Shown here: one piece after another, positions 35,503 through 45,087 of the stretch
Layout: each line of letters begins with the position of its first letter
Position numbering within the stretch: position 1 is the first letter of the stretch
Assembly: GCA_002427605.1 (NCBI GenBank)
Contig: DIRT01000017.1
Location: forward strand, 13,336-77,335
DNA from: Bacteroidales bacterium UBA5429
GTDB lineage: Bacteria; Bacteroidota; Bacteroidia; Bacteroidales; WCHB1-69
DNA length: 64,000 nt
Direction of reading: 5' to 3'
Program-made: the position numbers and the translations under genes
The notes under the pieces: generated by a model
Told to the model about the DNA's origin: nothing
The model's input: the letters and a program-made list of their open reading frames with translations, nothing else
The model's database searches: none

Positions 35503-35524
35503 TGTTTAGTCTTAAAAATGCGCG

Positions 35525-35532
35525 CAAAGATA
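35525..35532 (-). promoter_or_regulatory. Bacteroidota -7 promoter box for atpHAG
   Basis: The minus strand reads TATCTTTG, matching TAnnTTTG, 23 bases upstream of atpH. It indicates that atpH-atpA-atpG is a transcription unit of its own. Confidence 0.65.
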
Positions 35533-35596
35533 CAAATTTTTACAGTAATGAAACCCATTTTTTTCATAAAATTAACATTAATCTCTAAATTTTCTC

Positions 35597-35604
35597 TACT
35601 TTTG
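35597..35604 (+). promoter_or_regulatory. Bacteroidota -7 promoter box for the TrmH-family gene
   Basis: TACTTTTG matches TAnnTTTG, 21 bases upstream of the ATG at 35626. Confidence 0.65.
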
Positions 35605-35625
35605 CCTTTTTAAAACGGTGATTTT

Positions 35626-36165
35626 ATGAAAAAACTCTCGATGGAGCAGCTTAATCGCATTTCAGTGTCTGAATTTCAGGATGAGGCGAAGTTCCCTTTG
35701 GTGCTCATTTTGGATGATATTCGAAGTATGAATAATGTGGGGTCTCTTTTTAGGACTGCTGATGCTTTTGCTGTTGAACATCTTTATCTTTGTGGAATCA
35801 CTGCACAACCTCCACATAAAGAGATTCACAAAACAGCGCTAGGAGCTACTGAATCGGTTTCCTGGTCATACGAAAAGAGTGTCGTGGATTTGGTGAAGAG
35901 ACTCAAAGAGGAGCAGTTTTTGGTTTATATTGTCGAGCAGACAGATACCCCCCTTTATTTAAATCATTTTGAACCAAAAAAAGATAAAAAAATAGCGATT
36001 ATACTTGGTAATGAGGTGTTTGGAGTTAATGACGCATTATTACCTCTGGTGGATGGGGCTTTGGAAATTCCCCAATATGGAACTAAACACTCGCTCAATG
36101 TGACCATTGCCGGTGGGGTAGTGATCTGGTCTCTGATTCAAAAAATGGAGCGACAAACTGTGTAG
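35626..36165 (+). CDS. TrmH/SpoU family RNA 2'-O-methyltransferase
   Basis: A 179-residue SPOUT methyltransferase with the trefoil-knot motifs: LILDDIRSMNNVGSLFRTADAF (parts visible as NNVGSLFRTAD), IILGNEVFGV, and IPQYGTKHSLNVTIAGGVVIW in part (IPQYGTKHSLNV). It transfers a methyl group from SAM to a ribose 2'-OH in tRNA or rRNA. The target nucleotide cannot be told. There is no separate N-terminal RNA-binding domain, so it is the short form. It stands alone between divergent atpH and convergent fcl, whose stop is 3 bases away. Confidence 0.9.
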   Translation: MKKLSMEQLNRISVSEFQDEAKFPLVLILDDIRSMNNVGSLFRTADAFAVEHLYLCGITAQPPHKEIHKTALGATESVSWSYEKSVVDLVKRLKEEQFLVYIVEQTDTPLYLNHFEPKKDKKIAIILGNEVFGVNDALLPLVDGALEIPQYGTKHSLNVTIAGGVVIWSLIQKMERQTV

Positions 36166-36168
36166 AAG

Positions 36169-37230
36169 CTAATCCTGAGTATATTGTTGATAAACACGGC
36201 GAATTCCTTCTTCCAAGGAGATGGCAGGAGTAAAATCAAACTCTTTTAAACGCGTGATATCCAATTGTTTTTTGTAAGTCCCATCAGGTTTTGAATGATC
36301 CCATACAATTTCACCCTTATAATCGGTAATTTGTTGAATTAATTCTGCTAATTCTTTGATGGTTAGATCAATACCTGTACCTATGTTAATGTGCGAGATC
36401 TTTTTTTCTTTGTAAAGCTGATCGGCGGAAACATGTTTCATGATATGAATCACACCTCTGGCCATGTCATCTACGTGAAGAAATTCGCGATATACCTGAC
36501 CGGTTCCCCAGAGTGTAATTTTGTCCTTTTCCAATCCAAACCGACTTAGTTGTGTTTTGATTTCTTCTTGACTCATCTGATCATTAAGGGTCTCCATAGG
36601 ATGTGCTTTGAGATCGTTGTATATTCCCGCCCAGTCATCATTGAAGAGTAGTTTTCCGAGATGCATCTTGCGAATCATGGCAGGTAAAACATGTGATGTC
36701 TCGAGATCATAATTGTCATTTTCTCCGTACAAATTGGTAGGCATTACAGAAATAAAATTGGAGCCATATTGGTGATAATAGCTCTCACACATTTTTATCC
36801 CGGCAATCTTAGCAATCGCGTAAGGTTCATTGGTGTATTCCAGAACACCGGTTAACAGTGCTTCTTCACGTATGGGTTGCGGTGCTTCTTTGGGATAGAT
36901 ACAGCTGCTTCCTAAAAAGAGCAATTTCTTAGTATTGTTCAGTTTGGCCGCGTGGATCAGGTTATTTTGAATCATCAGATTTTCATAGATAAACTGAGCA
37001 CGATAAGTATTATTAGCTAATATTCCGCCTACTTTTGCAGCTGCAACAAAGATGTAATCAGGTTTTTCCTTTCTAATCAGTTCATGGGTCAGTTCCTGAT
37101 TGGTCAAATCTACCTCTTTGGAGCTTTTTAAGAGCAAGTTTTGGTATCCTTCTGCTCGCAGTTGCCTAACAATTGCAGAACCAACCAAACCTAAATGTCC
37201 GGCAACATAAATTTTGGATTTTAGATTCAT
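36169..37230 (-). CDS. fcl: GDP-L-fucose synthase
   Basis: A 353-residue short-chain dehydrogenase/reductase-type epimerase-reductase. The NAD(P) motif GHLGLVGSAI is at the N-terminus, followed by the SSCIYP motif and the catalytic YAIAKIAG. It converts GDP-4-keto-6-deoxymannose to GDP-L-fucose. It follows gmd by 12 bases and completes the pathway. A stretch of about 30 residues after ALPAMIRKMHLGK is longer than in E. coli WcaG, giving the somewhat longer form common in Bacteroidota. Confidence 0.94.
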   Translation of the reverse strand: MNLKSKIYVAGHLGLVGSAIVRQLRAEGYQNLLLKSSKEVDLTNQELTHELIRKEKPDYIFVAAAKVGGILANNTYRAQFIYENLMIQNNLIHAAKLNNTKKLLFLGSSCIYPKEAPQPIREEALLTGVLEYTNEPYAIAKIAGIKMCESYYHQYGSNFISVMPTNLYGENDNYDLETSHVLPAMIRKMHLGKLLFNDDWAGIYNDLKAHPMETLNDQMSQEEIKTQLSRFGLEKDKITLWGTGQVYREFLHVDDMARGVIHIMKHVSADQLYKEKKISHINIGTGIDLTIKELAELIQQITDYKGEIVWDHSKPDGTYKKQLDITRLKEFDFTPAISLEEGIRRVYQQYTQD

Positions 37231-37242
37231 ATTAATAAAGGT

Positions 37243-38283
37243 TTACAGGTAGGCTGAGTTGAGTTTATGATAATCAGTTAAAACCATGATTTTAACCAAA
37301 TCTTTAAATTTTGTTTTAGGTTCCCAACCGAGTATTTTTTTTGCTTTCGAGTAGTCACCTAAAAGGATTTCCACTTCTGTAGGTCTGTAGTAGCGAGGGT
37401 TGATTGCAACAACTTCTTTGCCAATAGATTTTAGAACACCTACTTCATTTACTCCTGTTCCTGTCCACTCAATTTCTTCACCTAAAACTTTAAAAGCTTC
37501 TTCTACAAACTCTCTAACAGTGTGAGTTTCTCCGGTTGCTAATACAAAATCCTGGGGGGTGTCAGATTGCAGTATTCTCCACATTCCTTCCACATATTCA
37601 GGTGCATAGCCCCAGTCTCTTTTGGCATCCAGGTTCCCGAGATATAGTTTATCCAACTGTCCGGTCATTATTTTAGCTACAGCTACACTGATTTTTCGAG
37701 TTACAAAAGTTTTACCTCTCCGTTCACTCTCATGGTTAAATAAAATACCGTTGCATGCAAATAAATTGTAGGCTTCCCTATAGTTTACCACCATCCAGTA
37801 TGCATATAATTTAGCTACAGCGTACGGGCTTCTTGGATAGAATGGAGTGTTTTCATTTTGAGGTACCTCTTGCGCCATTCCAAAGAGTTCTGAGGTAGAG
37901 GCTTGGTAAAAACGAGTATTGATTCCGGTTTCTTTAATGGCATCTAAAAAGCGAAGTGTTCCAATTGCATCAACTTCCGCAGTGTATTCAGGAACTTCAA
38001 AGCTGACTTTAACGTGGCTTTGTGCTCCGAGATTATAAATTTCATTGGGTTTAATTTTTTCAACTAAACGATTGAGATTGCTAGAGTCTGTTAGGTCTCC
38101 ATAATGCAAAAAGAAGCGTTTATCCAATAGATCAGGGTTATTGTAAAGATGATCTATCCTTTTGGTATTAAAGGAACTGGATCTGCGAATAATCCCATGA
38201 ACTTCATATCCTTTTTCGAGTAATAGTTCCGTTAAATAACTCCCATCTTGACCGGTAATTCCCGATATCAATGCTTTTTTCAT
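37243..38283 (-). CDS. gmd: GDP-mannose 4,6-dehydratase
   Basis: A 346-residue extended short-chain dehydrogenase. Signatures are GITGQDGSYL at the N-terminus, IIRRSSSFNTKRIDHLY, NLGAQSHVKVSFE and the YAVAKLYAYW active-site YxxxK. It makes GDP-4-keto-6-deoxy-D-mannose, the substrate of the next gene's product. Fucose made here could decorate surface polysaccharide or glycoproteins. It follows hisS by 25 bases. Confidence 0.96.
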   Translation of the reverse strand: MKKALISGITGQDGSYLTELLLEKGYEVHGIIRRSSSFNTKRIDHLYNNPDLLDKRFFLHYGDLTDSSNLNRLVEKIKPNEIYNLGAQSHVKVSFEVPEYTAEVDAIGTLRFLDAIKETGINTRFYQASTSELFGMAQEVPQNENTPFYPRSPYAVAKLYAYWMVVNYREAYNLFACNGILFNHESERRGKTFVTRKISVAVAKIMTGQLDKLYLGNLDAKRDWGYAPEYVEGMWRILQSDTPQDFVLATGETHTVREFVEEAFKVLGEEIEWTGTGVNEVGVLKSIGKEVVAINPRYYRPTEVEILLGDYSKAKKILGWEPKTKFKDLVKIMVLTDYHKLNSAYL

Positions 38284-38308
38284 ACTTTTTATCAGGTTAT
38301 AATAATTT

Positions 38309-39661
38309 TTATGATAGTTTTTTAATTATAGTTTCCAAATCGTATATCTCTTGCTCTCCGGTTTCCATATTTTTCAGTGTATAACGATTTTGACTTATCT
38401 CTTGTGCTCCAGCCATAACAACAAAGGGAATTCCTTTGTTGTTGGCATAGTTCATTTGTTTTCCAATTTTTGCCTTATCGGGGTAGATTTCCGCAGCGAT
38501 TCCTGCAGCTCTGACCTGTTGAACAGCCTTTAAAGCGTAGAGTTGTTCAGTTTCACCAAAGTTAAGGAAGATTACTTTGACCGGAGTGCCAATTTGTTGA
38601 GGGAAGAGGTTCATCTCATCCAATACGTCATAAATCCGTTCAGCTCCGTATGAAATTCCTACCCCTGACATGTTTTTTAATCCAAAAATACCAGTCAAAT
38701 CATCATATCTGCCACCTCCGGAGATACTGCCCATGACTACACCCACAGTTTTTACCTCGAAGATAGCTCCGGTATAGTAGTTAAGACCGCGTGCCAAAGT
38801 GATATCGATTTCGGGCTCTTCAATTTGTAGTTCTTTACATATGTTGAGAATATCTTCAAGTTCACGAACTCCTTCTAATCCAATGGTACTATTTTCGAAA
38901 TTGTGCTTTAATAAATCCAATTTTTCTTTATTGCTCCCCTTAAAGTTAAAGAATGGTTCAATTTTATTAATTGCTTCAGAGCTAATTTCTCGTTGGAGTA
39001 GTTCTTCACATACTTTTTCCTGACCAATTTTGTCAATTTTATCAATTGCTACACAAATATCAGTAATCTTTTCGGGATGTCCTACAACTTCAGCAATTCC
39101 GGATAATACTTTTCTGTTGTTGATCTTCATTTCAACAGGGATCTGAAATTTTTCAAAAATCTCATTTGTAATTTGGATCAATTCTACTTCATTCAGTAAA
39201 GAATCACTGCCGATTACATCAATGTCACACTGATAAAATTCACGATAGCGTCCCTTTTGAGGTCTGTCTGCCCTCCAAACCGGCTGCATCTGATACCTTT
39301 TGAATGGAAAGGTTAGATCGTTTTGGTGTTGTACAACGAAGCGGGCAAAGGGAACTGTAAGGTCATAACGTAATCCTTTTTCCGCAATCAGGGGTGTTAA
39401 TTGTTGTGCTGTGTACTCTTCCGGATTTACTCCCGATAAGAAATCACCGGAGTTGAGAATTTTAAACAATAAACGATCCCCCTCTTCTCCATATTTTCCC
39501 ATTAATGTAGAAAGGTTCTCCATGCTGGGGGTTTCAATGGGGAGATACGCGTATTTTTCAAAAACTGATTTTATAGTATTAAAAATATAGTTTCGTTTCA
39601 TCATTTCTAAAGGTTGAAAATCACGTGTACCTTTAGGAATAGATGGCTTAACAATGCTCAT
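38309..39661 (-). CDS. hisS: Histidyl-tRNA synthetase
   Basis: A 450-residue class II aminoacyl-tRNA synthetase. Motif 1 begins at PKGTRDFQP, motif 2 includes PVWRADRPQKGRYREFYQCD (within 20 residues), and the histidine-specific segments LARGLNYYTG and GGGRYDDL are present. The C-terminal anticodon-binding domain covers about 350-450. Length and motifs are normal. Its location between GH57 and gmd, with gaps of 7 and 25 bases, suggests cotranscription with carbohydrate genes. Confidence 0.96.
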   Translation of the reverse strand: MSIVKPSIPKGTRDFQPLEMMKRNYIFNTIKSVFEKYAYLPIETPSMENLSTLMGKYGEEGDRLLFKILNSGDFLSGVNPEEYTAQQLTPLIAEKGLRYDLTVPFARFVVQHQNDLTFPFKRYQMQPVWRADRPQKGRYREFYQCDIDVIGSDSLLNEVELIQITNEIFEKFQIPVEMKINNRKVLSGIAEVVGHPEKITDICVAIDKIDKIGQEKVCEELLQREISSEAINKIEPFFNFKGSNKEKLDLLKHNFENSTIGLEGVRELEDILNICKELQIEEPEIDITLARGLNYYTGAIFEVKTVGVVMGSISGGGRYDDLTGIFGLKNMSGVGISYGAERIYDVLDEMNLFPQQIGTPVKVIFLNFGETEQLYALKAVQQVRAAGIAAEIYPDKAKIGKQMNYANNKGIPFVVMAGAQEISQNRYTLKNMETGEQEIYDLETIIKKLS

Positions 39662-39668
39662 AAGATAA

Positions 39669-40859
39669 TTATTTTATTGTTTTTTCTAGTTGAAGTTTGA
39701 CGTCATTTAATACATTCATGTAGTTTATAAATGCTTGATATGGTGAGGGGTATACATCAAAAATTCGTTTTACAGATTCATGCGGGAACCATTTTGTACT
39801 CATAAAGTTAAAGTGGAATGCATTTTGTAAACGTAACCAGGTTAATTTTGTGTACTCGCAGGTTGATTTTTTATATAATTCCTCTAATTTAAAGAGTTGT
39901 GAAAAAGCTTCCTGTTGAAGTTCATTACCCAACCACTCATTGTGATCTTTTTCTTCACCTGAACTGGAGATAGCCCATGGCACATGAATTGTAGATTTAG
40001 TCTTGTTACTTTTTACAATTGTAGAAGGAGTACACAACTGATGGTTAGACGAACTTGCCAATTGAGATAGAAAAGCCTTAAAGAACTCAAATATACCATT
40101 CTCATCCTGTTGAACTAATCCTAATAGGTCATAATCCCAGAATAGGTTAACGAGTGGTTCCTCTTCAGGGAAAAAATCGATTGTTTGAATCATTTTTTCA
40201 GCACTTAGAGGGTATTGATCCCAAGAGGAATCGTTAAATCTAAAGGTAACATCATCCGAAAGGATTGGATTACGCATCAAAACGTTCAGATCAGTTTTAT
40301 AGGGGTTACAGTACAGGTATCCCGGGCTTTTCCAACCCAAAATGTGACGTGCGCCTTCGGTTAATACGGTGTGATAACCTGCTTCATAGAGCCACTCTCC
40401 AATCTCATCGGAATAGATCAATTCGGTGTTGCAAAAAACGGTAGGTTTAACACCAAATGTAGATTGGAGTATCTCTTCCTGTAGTTTAATTTGTTCCAGG
40501 AAGGTGTTTTTATTATTGAGTGAAGCCAAACTGTGTGTCAGGGTACTTCCGGTAACCTCTACATTTCCGGTAGCTATTAATTTTTTAAAGCTATCCAGTG
40601 CTTCCGGATAGTATTCTTTGAGAAGCATTATGGTGGATCCTGAGATGCTCATACTCAAATAAAGTGAATCCGGATACTTTTCTATCAGATCCATCATTAG
40701 TTGGTTGGCAGGTAAAAAGCTACGATCAGCCATTCGATGGATTAAATACCTGTTCTGATAATCATCAAAATAGTTATGATTTTGATTTATATCGAAAAAT
40801 CGATAAGTTCGCAGTAAATGGGGTTGAACAACCTGAAAATGGATACAAATTTTACGCAT
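39669..40859 (-). CDS. GH57 family alpha-amylase-like glycoside hydrolase
   Basis: A 396-residue GH57 catalytic domain. The probable nucleophile is the glutamate in VFCNTELIY and the acid/base the aspartate in NLFWDYDLLG, the two GH57 landmark motifs. No signal peptide is present, so it acts on cytoplasmic glucans. With the adjacent synthase and debranching enzyme it forms the short glycogen gene set common in Bacteroidota. Amylase or glucan-branching/transfer activity cannot be separated from sequence alone. Gaps to its neighbours are 11 and 7 bases. Confidence 0.88.
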   Translation of the reverse strand: MRKICIHFQVVQPHLLRTYRFFDINQNHNYFDDYQNRYLIHRMADRSFLPANQLMMDLIEKYPDSLYLSMSISGSTIMLLKEYYPEALDSFKKLIATGNVEVTGSTLTHSLASLNNKNTFLEQIKLQEEILQSTFGVKPTVFCNTELIYSDEIGEWLYEAGYHTVLTEGARHILGWKSPGYLYCNPYKTDLNVLMRNPILSDDVTFRFNDSSWDQYPLSAEKMIQTIDFFPEEEPLVNLFWDYDLLGLVQQDENGIFEFFKAFLSQLASSSNHQLCTPSTIVKSNKTKSTIHVPWAISSSGEEKDHNEWLGNELQQEAFSQLFKLEELYKKSTCEYTKLTWLRLQNAFHFNFMSTKWFPHESVKRIFDVYPSPYQAFINYMNVLNDVKLQLEKTIK

Positions 40860-40870
40860 AACATTTTGAT

Positions 40871-42154
40871 TTAAGAGTTTAACAATTGATTATAGATCTT
40901 TTTTAACCTTTCTGCTACTTTTTCCCATCGTAGGTCATCCACATCATCTTTCCCTTTTTCTCCCAAGAAATGAGCTAAAGCTGGATAATGTAAAATTCCA
41001 TGGATAGCATCTGCCATGGCATCCACATCCCAGAAATCAACCTTGATAGCATGGGTCAATACTTCAGAAACTCCCGATTGTTTAGAAATAACTACGGGAA
41101 CATAAGCTCTCATGGCTTCTAATGGAGAGATTCCAAAGGGTTCAGAGATAGAAGGCATTACATAAACATCGCTCATTCCGAACATTTCATCGATTTCCGC
41201 TCCCCTTAAAAACCCTGTGAAATGGAAACGATCGGAGATTCCCAATTCAGCAACACGTTCAATAGCATTGTGCATTAAGTCTCCATCACCGGCTAATACA
41301 AAGCGGACATTAGGATCTCTATCGAGTATTTTTTTAGCACTTTCAATAAAATATTCAGGTCCCTTTTGGAAGGTGACTCTTCCTAGAAAGGTTACAATCT
41401 TTTCTTTTACATATTTTTTTCTAACTACCTCTTTAAGAACCGGTTCAACAGCATTATGCAGTGGAAACACCTTTTTAGCGTCAATGTGGTATTTGTTGAT
41501 TACAATATTACGGGTCCAATTACTGACAGCACAAACGGCATCTGCTTCACTCATACCGTAGCGTTCCATTCCGTATACGATATCATTGATGTTATTTTCC
41601 CCTGAACGGTCAAATTCAGTAGCATGAACATGCACAATCAAAGGCTTTCCTGATATTTTTCTGGCTGCCACTCCGGCTTTATAAGTAAGCCAGTCGTGAG
41701 CGTGAATAATGTCAAAATCATACTCAGAAGCGATTTGAGCCGCAACCAGTGCATAATTTTCAACTTCTTGCATTAAATTCTGAGTGTATTTCCCTGTAAA
41801 CTCAAAAGTCCTCTTCCCCTCTGATGCTTGAGTTACCAAGGTTCCGCTTCTCATTTGGTCAACCAATTGATAATATTGATTGATTCCTACGTAGGGAACT
41901 AATTTTGAGTTGACTTCAATGAAGGAGACATTTTGAAAAAGTGATGTGATATGGGGTTGGGTAAAATCCACAGCAATGGAACTGGCATCAATAATTCGGG
42001 TATAAGTTTGATCTTCATCTTGTGAAGCTTTAGGCATGACAAAAAGTACTTCTACATCATTTTTCGCTAAACCTTTGGTTAACCCGTAACATGCTGTTCC
42101 CAAACCACCTGAGATATGAGGGGGAAACTCCCAACCAAACATTAATACTTTCAT
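40871..42154 (-). CDS. GT4 glycosyltransferase, probable glycogen synthase
   Basis: A 427-residue GT-B fold enzyme. The N-terminal FGWEFPPHISGGLGTACYGL carries the donor-binding glycine motif (visible as SGGLGTACYG), and the C-terminal domain has EPFGISPLEAM, the E-x7-E motif of retaining GT4/GT5 enzymes. The DIIHAHDWLTY segment resembles glycogen/starch synthases. Flanked by GH57 and debranching enzyme genes, it probably elongates glycogen from a nucleotide-glucose donor. Confidence 0.85.
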   Translation of the reverse strand: MKVLMFGWEFPPHISGGLGTACYGLTKGLAKNDVEVLFVMPKASQDEDQTYTRIIDASSIAVDFTQPHITSLFQNVSFIEVNSKLVPYVGINQYYQLVDQMRSGTLVTQASEGKRTFEFTGKYTQNLMQEVENYALVAAQIASEYDFDIIHAHDWLTYKAGVAARKISGKPLIVHVHATEFDRSGENNINDIVYGMERYGMSEADAVCAVSNWTRNIVINKYHIDAKKVFPLHNAVEPVLKEVVRKKYVKEKIVTFLGRVTFQKGPEYFIESAKKILDRDPNVRFVLAGDGDLMHNAIERVAELGISDRFHFTGFLRGAEIDEMFGMSDVYVMPSISEPFGISPLEAMRAYVPVVISKQSGVSEVLTHAIKVDFWDVDAMADAIHGILHYPALAHFLGEKGKDDVDDLRWEKVAERLKKIYNQLLNS

Positions 42155-42184
42155 CTCTTTAGTTTTTTCTATTCATAACTTTTT

Positions 42185-44152
42185 TTATACTTTTTTGATC
42201 TCCTTCAGAGTGCCCTTCTCTTTCTCAATCAACCATTTTATTTGTAAGGCAGCTGCAACACTCCAAGCCTGAGATATACATCCTTTAGGTTTAAAAGGAG
42301 GATTTCCATCAGTAATTTCAGCAATGGTAGATACTCCGTAATCTTTCATAAAGGAATCAAACTGATAGAGGAGTTTTTCCAAAACCGGAATCGCCTCTTT
42401 TTGGTGTACTGTAACCAATCCTTCAGCATATGGAGCTAATAACCATGGCCAATTGGTTCCTTGATGGTACGCTCTGTCCCGTTCTGCCTGATTACCTTCG
42501 TAAAAACCTTTGTAGTCAACATCCTGAGGACTCAATGTGCGCAATCCCTTATCAGTCAACAATTCTTTCATAGCGATGTTCAAAATTAACTGTTTAATTT
42601 TTTCGCTGATAGGAGAGTAGGGTAGAGAGGTCACAATTACCATATTGGGGCGAATCTGGAAGTTTTTATAGTCACCATTTACATAATCTGCAAGGAATCC
42701 TTTCTCCTTAGACCAGAAAGTATCTTTAAAAACTTTTGGAAAACCTTTAGCAATAGGCTCCCATTGATCTATAAACTCATTTTCTTTTGCCACTTTTGCC
42801 AATTCCAAAGCAAATTGGATGGCATTATACCACAATCCATTAATCTCAACCTGATAACCGGTTCTTGGTGTAACGGGTATACCATCAACTACTGCATCCA
42901 TCCAGGTGAGTGCTACTCCATCATTTCCGGCGTAAATCAAGCCATTCTCCTCCATTCTTATGTTGTAGAGCGTTCCTTGTCTGTAGGCATTGAGTATTGA
43001 TTTGATAATTGCTCCGTAAGAGTTCCAAACCTCTTTTTTCATTTTAGTGAATTGTGCATACTGTTGTAGTGCTCTAATGAACCATAAAGGTGCATCTACG
43101 GAGTTGTAGGCAGCATTTCCTGTTCCTCCGATGTTTGGGAAAAGTCCATCCTGCATTTCATCTATAATGCTGTCAATGACCTCTATGAAAAGTTGCGGTT
43201 TATTGAGTGCTAAGGTAAGACCAGGAAGAGCAATAAAGGTATCTCTTCCCCATCGACCAAACCAAGGGTAGCCCGCGACGATATAAGTTTTCCCCCCTCT
43301 TTTTACAATAAATTGATCAGCAGCATTAATTAAACAGTTAATGAAGGAAGAACGTGTGGTTTTCTTCTTCATTTCTTCTTGGAATAGTTCTTTAATTTGA
43401 GCTGGATCCATAGCGGTCGTACCGATAGAAATATAGAGTTCCTTTTGTTTCAATTCTATCTGCAGTTTACCTGGTCTCATCAGATCCTCATGCCCATCAT
43501 ATCCTCTTTTGATTTCTTCTTCATATTCCACATTATTGTACCAAATAGGCTCATGACGATATGTAACAGGTTCTGAGGATTGAATGTATACCGGGGTATA
43601 TTGATCATATAGACAATATCTTACACCATTTTTTACCCATTCAAAATCGGTATTAGCCTGGTAGTTTTTGAATGTTAATTGATGAATCTGACGGAAAGCC
43701 AGGAAAGGCTCAACCTGTAAAAAAGCAGATTCAAATTGTTCCGGAACAGTATATTTTATCAAAACCCGATCCTGATCGGAAACAAAAAGCAGTTCTTTAT
43801 TAAAAGTGAAATTACCCACCTTATATTGATAAGTAGGAAGGAGGTCGGCATTAAAACTCTCAAGGTATTTATGTCCTTTAGGGTGTAAAATTCCTCCCTT
43901 AAATTGTTGAACTCCAATATGAAATTCCATATCATTGATGATAAAAGTTTCATTCAGATTAGAAACCAATAGATGTCTTTCCCCATCAATGTTGTCTTGT
44001 GGGACAATGAATAGGCCATGATATTTTCGCGTATTCAACCCCAAAATAGTGGTTGTTGCAAAAGAACCTGTTCTACTACATCTCAAAATTTCTCTTTTTT
44101 TTGAGAAATTGATATTTACTAACTGCTCTTTGTCAAATTCAATATAAGCCAT
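42185..44152 (-). CDS. Glycogen debranching enzyme (GDE family)
   Basis: A 655-residue protein with an N-terminal beta-rich domain (LRCSRTGSFATTTILGLNTRKYHGLF, visible in part as LNTRKYHGL) typical of bacterial and archaeal GDE, and a C-terminal (alpha/alpha)6 barrel with PWFGRWGRDTFIALPG, NIGGTGNAAYNSVDAPLW in part, and HQGTNWPWLLAPY. It removes alpha-1,6 branches of glycogen. No signal peptide. It starts 11 bases after the metallophosphatase stop and is followed by the GT4 gene after 30 bases. Confidence 0.92.
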   Translation of the reverse strand: MAYIEFDKEQLVNINFSKKREILRCSRTGSFATTTILGLNTRKYHGLFIVPQDNIDGERHLLVSNLNETFIINDMEFHIGVQQFKGGILHPKGHKYLESFNADLLPTYQYKVGNFTFNKELLFVSDQDRVLIKYTVPEQFESAFLQVEPFLAFRQIHQLTFKNYQANTDFEWVKNGVRYCLYDQYTPVYIQSSEPVTYRHEPIWYNNVEYEEEIKRGYDGHEDLMRPGKLQIELKQKELYISIGTTAMDPAQIKELFQEEMKKKTTRSSFINCLINAADQFIVKRGGKTYIVAGYPWFGRWGRDTFIALPGLTLALNKPQLFIEVIDSIIDEMQDGLFPNIGGTGNAAYNSVDAPLWFIRALQQYAQFTKMKKEVWNSYGAIIKSILNAYRQGTLYNIRMEENGLIYAGNDGVALTWMDAVVDGIPVTPRTGYQVEINGLWYNAIQFALELAKVAKENEFIDQWEPIAKGFPKVFKDTFWSKEKGFLADYVNGDYKNFQIRPNMVIVTSLPYSPISEKIKQLILNIAMKELLTDKGLRTLSPQDVDYKGFYEGNQAERDRAYHQGTNWPWLLAPYAEGLVTVHQKEAIPVLEKLLYQFDSFMKDYGVSTIAEITDGNPPFKPKGCISQAWSVAAALQIKWLIEKEKGTLKEIKKV

Positions 44153-44163
44153 CTGTGTATTTA

Positions 44164-44985
44164 TTAATATAAAATTTTTATTTTTCCAATACGTGTTCCT
44201 TTCGAACCGGTTTGATAGATTCGTGTACCGTTCACTATTTCTGGTTTTTCCAGGTAGGTATGTGTATGACCCCCAATAATGAGATCTATTCCATCTATTG
44301 CTTCAGCCAGCATCTGATCAGAGATAAGGTTATCACCTACCGGGGTATAGCCCAAATGGGACAGGCAAATAATGAGATCACATTTTTCTTTATCTCTCAG
44401 CAGCTCAACCACTTTTTTTCCGGAGGCAATAGGATCCAAGAAAGTGATTTCTTGAAGTGTTGAAGGAGAAACTAAGCCACTTAATGAAGCGGTTAGCCCA
44501 AAAATACCGACCTTAACATTGTTAACCTGGATCACTGTATAGGGTTTTACAATCCTTCTCAGTTTTTTATTCTTGAACTTATAATTGGCGCAAACCACTT
44601 TGAAGTTAGCTTTTTTCAACTGTTTAGCCAATTCTGCTGTTCCATTGTCAAACTCGTGATTTCCCAAAGTTACGACGTCATAACCCATCATGTTCATCAA
44701 CTCAACTTCAGCCGAACCCTTAAAGAAGTTAAAAAATGGGGTGCCTTGAAAAAAATCACCTGCATCTAAAAGTAACATGTGAGGTTCTTTTTGCCTTGTT
44801 TCCTGAATTAATTGAAAACGGCGTAACACTCCTCCTATGTTTCCGTATGTTTGAGTTTCAATAGGATCGATTTGACTGTGAGTGTCATTGGTGTGCAATA
44901 CAACAATATGATTTTGAGCAATACATATTGTATTAAATATGAGCAAGATAAGAAAAAAAGAGTAAATTTTGACCCATTCTCGCAT
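44164..44985 (-). CDS. Exported metallophosphatase (UshA/5'-nucleotidase N-terminal domain only)
   Basis: A 273-residue protein from the ATG at 44985, which starts a signal peptide ending NTICIAQ. The open frame extends upstream to 45096, but the TAnnTTTG box at 45005-45012 lies inside that extension, so the internal start is chosen. The calcineurin-like metal sites are visible: HTNDTHSQ, DAGDFFQGTP, LGNHEFDNG, LSHLGYTP and GGHTHTYL. The C-terminal substrate-binding domain of UshA is missing; the protein ends soon after the last metal motif. It may work with a separate C-terminal subunit encoded elsewhere. It heads a seven-gene operon running to fcl. Confidence 0.87.
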   Translation of the reverse strand: MREWVKIYSFFLILLIFNTICIAQNHIVVLHTNDTHSQIDPIETQTYGNIGGVLRRFQLIQETRQKEPHMLLLDAGDFFQGTPFFNFFKGSAEVELMNMMGYDVVTLGNHEFDNGTAELAKQLKKANFKVVCANYKFKNKKLRRIVKPYTVIQVNNVKVGIFGLTASLSGLVSPSTLQEITFLDPIASGKKVVELLRDKEKCDLIICLSHLGYTPVGDNLISDQMLAEAIDGIDLIIGGHTHTYLEKPEIVNGTRIYQTGSKGTRIGKIKILY

Positions 44986-45004
44986 TGCCAATCGATATTT
45001 TTTG

Positions 45005-45012
45005 CAAATATA
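45005..45012 (-). promoter_or_regulatory. Bacteroidota -7 promoter box for the metallophosphatase-to-fcl operon
   Basis: The minus strand reads TATATTTG, matching TAnnTTTG, 19 bases upstream of the chosen ATG at 44985. Confidence 0.65.
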
Positions 45013-45087
45013 CAAAATTTTTATTGAGTTATTGGGGTGAAAATCGTTTTTTTTTAATAAATTCGCGGATGATATAAATTTTTCATT

